This document shows, one piece after another, positions 49,973-58,510 of a stretch of 64,000 bases of DNA (the first letter of the stretch is position 1; every line of letters begins with the position of its first letter). The translations under genes and the position numbers were made by a program. The notes beneath the pieces were generated by a model. The model had not been told where the DNA came from and ran no database searches. It saw only the letters and a list, made by a program, of their open reading frames with translations. Source of the stretch: Isoetes taiwanensis. Lineage: Eukaryota > Streptophyta > Lycopodiopsida > Isoetales > Isoetaceae. The DNA lies in assembly GCA_021234155.1 (NCBI GenBank), contig JAJEKV010000039.1:4010745-4074744 (forward strand). The letters are read 5' to 3'.

Positions 49973-51042
49973 CTTATTAAACATCGGGGAGGAAAGCTGC
50001 TCATGATGAAGCCATCGCTGCCTTTTCACAACACTCCAAATCATGGACATGGGTTGGGCACTGTAATCTACTTGCCAAAATGCAATGTGCAAATGTATAA
50101 TACATATAGCCAACTCTATCAGGTTGTTTCTGATGGCAGGCATTTATGCATATTCATCAACTGTAGGTGGTTTGCCAGGCTAAAGTCTAGCACCAAAATG
50201 AGAGTAGAATCTCTTGTTTGCTTCCATGTAGTACCTCTTACATGTTCTATATTTTCTATCTAAACTATGAAGTTCTTACTTTATTTCACCTTCTCAATTT
50301 CTACAATTGCTAGAGTATCTACTTCTGGTCTATCTATTTTATCTTCATATCCTCTTACACCTCTTGCAAATCTGCTGCAAGATCCAATCTAGGCAAGATC
50401 AACAATTTTTTTGCAAGATGTAACTGCAGAATTATCATGTCAAACGGAAATGTAACTTGTGCATTGTATTTCACATCCTTCTTAGTACACATAGCTTATA
50501 AAACCTTCTAAGCTTGTAAATATAGAATTTTATTTCTTGTTGCAGGGAATGTTTTTTAAGCTTGTGAACATAATGTGACATGGATTTGTCTTTCATTTTT
50601 ACAGAGAAGCAGGAGACGGATTCTTCTAAAATGCAACAAATGATGCTGGTTTTGTTGGTTTTTGATGTTGCTGCACCTTTTTCTCTTTGTTATTTGGGCC
50701 AGGGCATGGGAGGCCACAGCCAGACAGTTCTGGATATCAAAGACTTGAGTTTTTGGGTGCTCTGATCTCCAATCAGAGCATCATAGCTCTAGGGATCATT
50801 ATTTTCATGTGGCATCATTGTAGGCATTATTGTCTTCGTTGTTTTTGTGTCCTTGGTTGAGAATAGGCATCATTGTTTTCATGTTGTTCTTTGGGTCATT
50901 ACCATGGACTACCATGGTGAAACTGAGAAATAATTTGTTGTGGTCAATCCTGCTATGGAGCCACAATCAGGCCACAATCAGACGATGAATATGTTTTCAG
51001 AAAGGCTTATGTACATGTCCTTAAAATAAAGTTTTAATGGGG

Positions 51043-51089
51043 AGAGATGCGAACCCACTAAGCTGTGTAATGGAAAGCCACTTTGGCCA
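51043..51089 (-). repeat. SINE-like A-box/B-box pair
   Basis: On the minus strand TGGCCAAAGTGG (51089-51078) fits a pol III A-box and GGTTCGCATCTC (51054-51043) a B-box, with tRNA-like spacing. No intact cloverleaf, so it is a SINE relic or decayed tRNA. Confidence 0.4.
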
Positions 51090-51691
51090 GAACTTAGAGA
51101 TTAAAAAGTACCATTCCAGTGGAAAATGAGTACGCCAAACTGAAAAGTTAAGGGAATGCAAAATCAATGAAATATCAGCATGTTTTGATCTGCTTTTTCT
51201 CCTTCCTTTCATTTTACAGTTTACATCTTAATACTAGGTACAAATATGCCAACAATAACTTATTCGAGGTACAAACATGCCACATGTTTTTATTGAATGT
51301 TCGTACATACCCATCTTTCCCTTCACAATGCATATCACCATAGGCATACAGTTCTATATCCATGTATCTTTCCTTTCACAATGCATATCATCATAGGCAA
51401 TACGGTTCTATATCCATGATCCTTTCTGTAAAAGGAGCAGGAAATAAACTAGTACTTTTGATGGGCTTAATGACTTTCTACGTCAACATCTCTGCTCCTT
51501 TTTTGCACAAAGACAAGGAAATAACATCAAGAATGACTGAGACTTTTGAATATCTCAGGTTCACATTAAGTCTCCATCCATTCTTCAATACATTCTTCAG
51601 TTCACATTAAGTCTCCACCCATTTTGAGAATGCGGGATGACATTTTTGACAGGTGTGGGATGCAGGTAATTCGAAAATATGGCTTTTGATT

Positions 51692-51949
51692 TGTATTCTG
51701 GAATAGGGTAAGAAATGTCCATGGATTTGCACAAGTAGGCTAGCTCTAAACCTTAATACATAGGCAACACGTTGTTTTGGAAAACACGTTTGATTTCTTA
51801 GAAAGCAAAGATGTATTCGAATACACATTTGCTTTCTCATGAAAGCAAAAGTGTATTCGAATACACTTTGCTTTCTCTAAAAAAGCCAAAGTGTATTCTA
51901 GAATACACGTTTGTTTTTTAGAAAAGCAAAAGTGTATTCCAGAATACAC
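51692..51949. repeat. ATTCCGGAAT palindrome cluster 2
   Basis: Related palindromes at 51692-51705, 51812-51827, 51851-51866, 51891-51908 and 51932-51949, the last four spaced 39-41 bp. The core varies (TTCGAA, TTCTAGAA, TTCCAGAA) but always keeps dyad or near-dyad symmetry and the flanks GTGTA…TACAC. A second small dyad (GCTTTCTCATGAAAGC) sits in one spacer. It lies immediately upstream of the plus-strand exon C copy. Confidence 0.88.
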
Positions 51950-52017
51950 TTTTGTTTTTCCATTTTTTGTTTTGTGTCCTAGTGTTCATTTATTTACTTG
52001 ATTATTTTTTTTGTTTT

Positions 52018-52140
52018 TTATTCCGCCAATAGAACGTGGAACATGTTTGATGGAACAACTAAATGTGGAAACTTGGGACAGATACCCAGTTGCATCGTCT
52101 GACAAGCGTATTGTTCAATACGCGCCAATTAGAGGGTGCC
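52018..52140 (+). pseudogene. Paralogous fragment of methyltransferase exon C
   Basis: The plus-strand frame reads TCLMEQLNVETWDRYPVASS and DKRIVQYAPI. It matches minus-strand exon C at 53247-53109 (TCLMEQLNVQMWERC…YPVATSDEHIIQYAPNF) with a short deletion. Its orientation is opposite to the host gene and its divergence is clear, so it is a second family member's exon carried inside the transposon, not a simple local inversion. Confidence 0.8.
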
Positions 52141-52586
52141 AAATTGATGTACTAAAAAAATTTAAAGAAATAATTATTATTTTTTCTTCTCTATTTTGAA
52201 GTTCTTGATATCTCACTTTTAGAGATTATGTATTCATGTCCATATTTTGCCATTTTCAAGATGTTTCTTTGCACAAAACAAACTTGCCACTTAATGAGGA
52301 GCCAAAATGAGGGAAAAAAAAAAAACTGAACCTTTTAAAATTCTCAAGTTTATCCAAAAAAGGCCAATTTTAAGAGCATGCTGTTTTTTTAAAGGGAATC
52401 TTTGAAACGGGAGTGCTGCAACACTCCCGTTTAATTTGCAATCGTGTTGTATTCTATCTTGCTTAACAACCTGGAGCCTCCCGCATGGTAATTTATGTTT
52501 GTTTTGTACCTTAGAAAGAAAAGTGCAGTTAGCAATCTAGCAACTAAGAAAAAAGTTTACTATTCCAGATTAGCAATGGAAAGAAG

Positions 52587-53695
52587 GTGTATTCCAGAAT
52601 AAAGACTCACCAAACTAAATTCTCATAGCCTGCTTGAGCAGGGGGTCCGAAATGATTTTTAAAGCTGGCTTCGACCATCCCTGCTTGCATACTAGAGTGG
52701 AACACCATCAACCGCTAGTGTTTAGCCGTTGTTATCTGCTTCAGACCATCTATAAAACTCAGAGTTCCTAAAAGGTAGGTCGTCATAACGATTGTCCTTG
52801 ATTTTAAATCCGTAAGGTATGTCGGCAATAACTAGGGTAAAATTTTGCGGCTTGATAGTTCCCACCAACTTAGTGCATTGAACGATTGAAAAAAGATTGT
52901 CTTGATCGAACAAGGTGAACTTCTCGTAGTCGAAGGGTTCAACCGCTAACTGCCTCCTGTCACTTAAGGTCCGTTCTTCTCGACCAAGCTTCAAAAGGTG
53001 CATAAAACCTTCAGGAAGGTCTTTGTTTTTCTTCTTGTTCTGTACATGCAATTGAAGTTAATTTTTGGATAAATAGATGAAGAAAAAACAAAGGTCGAAT
53101 AAGTATACCCAGCCTTCAAAATTGGGAGCATATTGGATGATATGCTCATCGGAAGTGGCCACCGGGTAGAGCTCCTTGCATCTTTCCCACATTTGCACAT
53201 TCAACTGCTCCATCAAGCATGTCTGGCATGCAATGACGTTCTTTTGGCTGTTTAAACAATAAACAGTAAACATTGCGTATTCCGGAATACGCTTGAGGTA
53301 GAAGATTCACAAAAATCAATCAGAAGGCACGTATTCCGGAATACACTAAACTTACTTGTGCAATTCCTTGGACATCTCTTCCAAGGTGAACTCCTTATCC
53401 ACCACCTTCTGGAGCAGCCTTTCAAGAATAGCAGTGTCGGTAAAGCCCTGCAACTCCCTCCAAACTGTAGTAGTCATTTCTTTTTTTTCGCACGTCTGTG
53501 CCTTTTTTCTTTTCAAAGGCTTTCCCTTTGATTTTAAGTTCTTCGCGCTTAAATGCAGTAAATATTTCATTTTGCAAGTTTCAAATTTGCACCAAAACAA
53601 CTTAAAGTCATCGTATTGTATTCTGGAATACACAATACTAAGTTTCCATGCAGAAAAAACAAAATACTTGAGAGCGAGAGCTATTCCAGAATATA
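52587..53695. repeat. ATTCCGGAAT palindromes in the methyltransferase introns
   Basis: Copies at 52587-52601 (intron D-E), 53275-53292 and 53329-53346 (intron B-C), 53617-53632 and 53682-53695 (intron A-B). These are outside the transposon. All lie in introns, close to splice sites, and none in the exons. Confidence 0.88.
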
Positions 53696-54511
53696 AAAGT
53701 TCTTACCCTGGCATCCCTGAAGGCAAGTTGAAACCAATTGTCGTGGCTAATTAAAGAGTGCCTCTTGTTAGCTTCATCGTATTTGAGGCAGTACTCAATT
53801 GCGCATGCTTCCTTCAGTTCCAGAGATGGCGCAGGTTTTTTAAGGTCATCACCATACTTTTCTCTAAAAATCAAGTACTCTCTGTGCATAAACCTTATTT
53901 TGTCAACAAAACTCATTTTGAGTTTGTACTCGTTATCCGCATTGTGTGTATTGGCCACTATCTTTGCCTCTTCGTCAGTCAGGCCGCAATTACACCGCAC
54001 AGAGAACAGAGGTATCTCGGATTTTGTTTTCTTTAAATAGTTGCCTGCGTGCCTTAAAGCTATAGTTTCCCCCCAACACATAGTGTGTGTACTGATCAGC
54101 ACACTCTTTGTCATAATCTGCCGGGTCCATGCACTGGCTCCTGTCAACAAGCACTACTATTGGAGCAACATGGGCATTTGGATTGCTCCTTATCCAGTCC
54201 TTCAAGTTTCTAACATGATCAGCATAGATTTTTCTTACTTGAAATGGCCTCTCTCTAGTCGCCTTTCGGTGGCCGCTTCATGCCGGTGACTGGAAGATAA
54301 ATCACACCTTGCACGTATTTGTGCTGGTTTATTTCTTCCATTCTCTCTGCAGTTTTGTTAATTTTTTTTCTTTTATGGCCACTCCTGGAGCCTTGCCTTT
54401 TCCCTTTCTCTTTTTAATAGATTCTTCAGGTGCTTAGGTCCCTTTGCAAAAGTCGCGCGATTTTTTCTTTTCTTTGGCTCTTTTGCAGCCCACGGTCGTC
54501 TTTGCTTTTTT

Positions 54512-54583
54512 GGTGGTGGTGGTGGTGGTGGTGGTGGTGGTGGTGGTGGTGGTGGTGGTGGTGGTGGTGGTGGTGGTGGGGTG
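54512..54583 (+). repeat. (TGG)n trinucleotide array
   Basis: About 23 units. On the gene's strand it would encode a homopolymeric Pro, Thr or His run at the N-terminus of the ParB-methyltransferase protein, depending on frame, just before a Lys/Arg-rich stretch. Confidence 0.95.
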
Positions 54584-54627
54584 GAAAATGGCGTTATAAA
54601 AAAGCATATAAAATTGATATATAGTAG

Positions 54628-54694
54628 TATATCGAGTTAGATATACTATAGTATATCGAGTTCGATATACTATAGTGTATCTAACTCGATATAC
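54628..54694. repeat. Triple ~24 bp palindrome (TATATCGAGTT…), inner cluster
   Basis: Three tandem units: 54628-54646, 54651-54670 and 54676-54694. The central one, GTATATCGAGTTCGATATAC, is close to a perfect palindrome. It sits at the 5' side of the ParB-methyltransferase gene. Confidence 0.85.
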
Positions 54695-55525
54695 TACTGT
54701 ATATCATTTTTTTTTGTGTTTTTTCTGGGTTCTTAGGAGCTAGTCTGTACTAGAAAATGGCGAACCCTAGATCTGAGATTAGGGTCGGCCCAGCTCACAG
54801 TGCGGCGCCCAACATATTTGCCACTATGCTACAGTTTTGCCATAGCCATAGAGAAAAAACTGAGGCCGAATAAGAAAATGTTGGATTCGCCTTTACAAAG
54901 AAAAACCGAGGCTCGTTAGGGTTTTTGGATCCGCTTCTACCATCTGGGGAAAAACCGAGGCTTGCTAGGGTTTGGTAGATATGTCGAATCAAATAGATGA
55001 ATAGATGAAGAACAGGTCGTTGGATATACCGAACAGATATAACGATGAAGGCTTTTTGCAATGCTAGACCAGGCTTTTCTGGGCAGATGGGGCCAAGCTC
55101 TCTCTAGTGGATGTCATTCCATTTGCGTTGTCGATTCACCACTGCTAGAGCAACGAAGATTGCTTATGAAATACAGAGGATCAAATGTTAAGGGTGAAAG
55201 CTAATTCATAGTTGAGTTTGCATTTTGGAGCTTGGCTTGTATAAGAACTATCAGCCGGATGGGATGCTTTGGTGAGATGTGGTAATCGAATGCTGCCAGG
55301 CATATGGCATATAGAGGATCTCTCACAGTACCGATAGCAAGACTGTTCAAAACAGGAAGACAAGCGAGCTTAGAAGCATAGTAATAGCCATTCATCTGGC
55401 GTATATCGTATATATGTCGTATAATTATATAAAAATGACGCTTATATTTTGTGTATATTTTCCGGCCGGACAGAATCGAAAATTATAAAAAAAAAATAAA
55501 AATAAAAATCGTATATCGTATATTT

Positions 55526-55568
55526 GTATATCGAGTTCGATATACGTAGTATATCTAACTCGATATAC
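55526..55568. repeat. TATATCGAGTT palindrome, outer cluster
   Basis: Two units (55526-55545 and 55549-55568) of the same palindromes as at 54628-54694. The two clusters bracket about 830 bp. Confidence 0.85.
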
Positions 55569-56663
55569 ATTTGGTTTTGAATGTATAGTTAGGGTGCCAA
55601 TAGTAGCACCGGTAACAAACCACTGCGTTTGGAAGTTTTCGTAAATCTTTGGCGCAACAGTCTTCTGTCCTTATCCACTGTAGGTTTTTTGCTTGTGATC
55701 TTGATAGTTCTCTTCGGCTTAGGGATACTTTGTTCTTGCCTGCAAAAGCACAGTTATTAACAACATTAGAACTAGCTAAAAGAAACAGAACACTATATTC
55801 CAAAATAAAAATGACACCCAAAGCATATGCAGATGGGCATTGTAGGGGCAAGTCGAAAATAGGAAAAAGGACAAGAAAGAGTGCATATGAACCATGGGGA
55901 TAGAAAGAAAAAACAAAGTAAATTATTGGCAAAAAGAGGACTATTGGACAAACAAGAATTGTTGATAAAACCCAAAATACAGAAAGGAACGAACTTCCTG
56001 GACAACGGCCGACTTGGGCAAAAAGCCATGGCTGTTCGTTCCCCATTTTTTGAAGGCTTTGAATTTCAGATTTAGTGCTGGATATTAGGGAAGAAATGAA
56101 GCCTTCTGAGTCTCGGTCAATCTTTCAATTGCTACAAGTCATTCCTCCAAGACCTATGAAGAATAGCATAAGCTAGCTCAGGGCAAATCGGCCAGGCCCA
56201 AATTGATTTCTTCAGAAGAATGAGCAAGCCAGGATGTCCTATGGCAGGTCGAAAGTGCTTGCAGAGAATTTAAAAGCCTGGGAAGGATTGAATCAATGAA
56301 AATTAGGCCTGTAGCAAGGCAAATTTATTCGATTTGAGGAGAGTTATGCATGCTAGGTTCAAATTGGAGGAATTGGTGGCTGGATTGAACATCTTCCAGC
56401 ATGACCTTGGGTGTTGCTGACGGATTCTGCAGGGCTACTAAGGAGCCTGCCTTAAACAATTCAAAATCATAAAGCTTTCTATAACGGATTTACACGACAA
56501 AACCTTCTGTCAAATATACTAGAAAACCAAATCCAACCTAGGGATACCGAGGTGGAGTAAATAAACTGGGTTGTTATAAGATTTTAAGAACCTTGCCTTC
56601 CTTGGTTCCTTGGTTGCACACTTATCCCCCTAAAAAAAAGAAAATCACAAAGAATTACAAAGA

Positions 56664-57090
56664 AAATCGCCTAATTCCATATATCATCAGAAAGCTTATT
56701 GCAAGGGCTTTCCAATGCACCAAAAATTGCTCAAAATGGACACTCGAGATGGGAGATATCTGAGATTGAAGCAATGCCAAAACTGACGATAATCATAAAG
56801 CCCGAAATAGATGATCCCAATTCTAGAACTGAAGTAGAGAGAAAATTACCTAATGCCATACATCAAGCTTACTTCAAGAACTTTCCAACACACCAAAAAT
56901 CGCTCAAAATGGACACCCGATGAGAGAGATATCTGAGATTGAAGCAGCGCCAAAACCCTAGCCCCAGTGAGCTACGCCATCACCAAATCAGCCAAGCTTT
57001 TATCTAATATTCATATACAATCATACAATCTCGCTTTTTTAGCCCTTATCTAATATTCACATACAACCACACAATCTTTCTTTTTTTTTT
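56664..57090 (+). repeat. ~120 bp direct repeats, then a ~35 bp direct repeat
   Basis: The segment at about 56664-56785 (AGAAAATCGCCTAATTCC … GATTGAAGCAATGCCAAAAC) recurs at about 56842-56958, spacing about 178 bp. Further on, TTATCTAATATTCA(T/C)ATACAA occurs at about 57000 and 57047. Possibly parts of an unidentified dispersed repeat. Confidence 0.65.
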
Positions 57091-58153
57091 TAAAATCAAC
57101 GGCCAAGAAAAGGTGCACTCTAGAAATACTACTTAGTACAGTCAAACGAATACATCAGCCAAATGATAGCAAAACAATATTGATAACAAACCATGCTTAA
57201 GGAAAAGGTTCTGATTCAGGCCTTTATTGTGGTTTTTTCTATGGCAAAATCTGCATGTTTGCTTTTTGTTTTTTCCATGATCCTCTCCCTGCTTTAGAAG
57301 GAGGTTTTGAGCCAGAAGGCAGTTCTGATTCAAACTTCTTTTATAATTTGATCTATGGCACACTCTACCTGCATGGTTTCTAATTCTTTGGAGCAGATGG
57401 ATTTGGAGTATCCAACCTATTACTTTGTACTTTCTCTACTTCATATGCCTCTTCTGCTGTATTGCCCTTTTTCCTAATAAACCCCACTCAAATAAGAAGA
57501 TCGTTCAAAGGGGTAGTTGCGTCAGAAGATTTCTCCATATGAATGGCTGCTTTGATTCGATAGTTGCATGCAATTGTGAAGACAGGACTCCTAATAATTG
57601 GAAAAATATTTCTCTATTTACTTCATGAACTTATGAAAAATCAATTCAAGAAGAGTCTGAAATAAATATCTATAAGAAGTTGATAATATGACCTAGTCAT
57701 GTGCAATCTATGTGTTTCAAGTTTCATTACATTTAGGCAAGCATTTCAAGTTATATTTAAAGACAAACATTAGGTAATCTGACTGATTGTTCGTGATCGT
57801 GTTGTTTATTTTGTAGATAATAATTAGGACGAAGCTACTCCAAAGGATGCTATTTTACATGCATTTGGAGAGTAAAGAAGAAGAACTTAAAAGCTAAGCC
57901 AGTTTTAGAAAAGATAGCTCTGATTGAAATATTGGCATATATTTCTCAGACTCTCAGTGAGCAGCAAAGCCAATAAACTATAGGTCATTATGATATTTGG
58001 AAGGGGCGGGGCGGATGGGTGGGTGGTCAAGTACACTAAAGAGAGAGTGGACAAGAGGAGAACACAAATGAGCTGATGAAGATGAAAAGGGAAGAAAGAG
58101 TATATGAAGGGGAGGCATCGTAACTACCAAAAGAGCCTAACTAACTATTGGCA

Positions 58154-58219
58154 ATGGTTTTGAGAATTACACTTATCTTCTTATCGTAATATGAAGATAA
58201 GTTCAATTCTTAAAACCAT
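58154..58219. repeat. Imperfect hairpin, 27 nt arms
   Basis: Arms 58154-58180 and 58193-58219 with a 12 nt loop; GGTTTTGAGAATT pairs with AATTCTTAAAACC and CTTATCTTC with GAAGATAAG. Could be a small foldback element or structured RNA. Confidence 0.6.
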
Positions 58220-58510
58220 CAAGCAACTCATAAAGAGAGAGAAAAGAAAAACCCCATCTGGATGTCTCCACTAAAATAACACAATGTACAACAAAGGTCA
58301 TTATGATATTTGAAATACATTAAAACGAGGTAGTTTATGTGGGACAAAAAGAAACCCGATTTTGTGAGAATTCTCACAGATGCAAAACACAGGTAAAAAC
58401 ACATGAAGACTCGCGAGTTATCATTCACCTCCATTCTCATAACGCACTGGTTGAAGCAGAAATGAAAAATCAACGATTGAAGAAAAATCAAGGAATCCCA
58501 AGATGATTTT

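Larger units (their letters stand above)
48541..52435. mobile_element. TIR DNA transposon inserted in methyltransferase exon E
   Basis: Ends are ATTAAACGGGAG (48541-48552) and CTCCCGTTTAAT (52424-52435), followed inward on both sides by GAAACGGGAG and CAAAGATTCCCTTT. Flanks are TTGCAT (48535-48540) and TTGCAA (52436-52441), an imperfect 5-6 bp target duplication. Removing the element and one flank copy joins the exon in frame (…EYNTIA|TLLYLHIAYWSF). No transposase was recognised inside; it holds palindromic minisatellites, a fragment of a paralogous methyltransferase gene, a SINE-like and a PPR-like piece. It looks like a non-autonomous gene-carrying element; superfamily not assigned. Confidence 0.75.
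47903..54600 (-). pseudogene. ParB-like domain + N4/N6 amino-methyltransferase gene, disrupted
   Basis: Exons (minus): A about 54600-53707, B 53600-53356, C 53247-53109, D 53039-52611, E 52509-52436 continued at 48534-47903; junction phases agree. A: Lys/Arg-rich N-terminus, then a ParB-like part (HVAPIVVLVDRSQ, HYVLGGNYSFKARRQLF, LTDEEAKIVANTHNADNE). D: ADIPYGF, the DPPY-type catalytic motif IV. E: NHYQKPQRLINHLVDMFS (motif X), LDAFSSSGTT (motif I; usual form F-x-G-x-G), CVAVDIDKEA (motif II). The order IV-X-I is that of beta-class DNA amino-methyltransferases. A ParB-type plus methylase make-up is known from phages and bacterial mobile DNA; here it has plant introns. Lesions: frame slips at about 54260 and 54025 (A-rich run), a stop and slip near 52730, and a 3.9 kb transposon inside exon E. 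The tail is acidic and ends DYDVDLWLIV. Target specificity is unknown. Probably a recent pseudogene of a multicopy family. Confidence 0.75.
54720..58150. other. No gene recognised; repeats listed separately
   Basis: A hydrophobic minus-strand frame at 56046-55555 joins a membrane-like stretch to a Lys/Arg/Cys-rich end, but a splice acceptor (TTTGCAG) inside it suggests only the last part could be an exon. I do not recognise it. Other open frames are short. Confidence 0.4.

Noticed and set aside
48880-53695. CRISPR-like array from regularly spaced palindromes
   Set aside because: Units are palindromic with similar, not unique, spacers, and this is plant nuclear DNA.
54430-54624. Plus-strand frame with a long Trp run
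   Set aside because: Translation of the TGG array on the wrong strand of the methyltransferase gene.
55555-56046. 163-codon hydrophobic minus-strand frame
   Set aside because: An internal splice acceptor and biased composition suggest that most of it is not coding; no family recognised.
57142-57363. Minus-strand frame with C-x2-C-x3-H text (CRFCHRKNH), possible gag zinc knuckle
   Set aside because: The last Cys is missing, the frame comes from a locally duplicated segment, and no gag or pol lies nearby.
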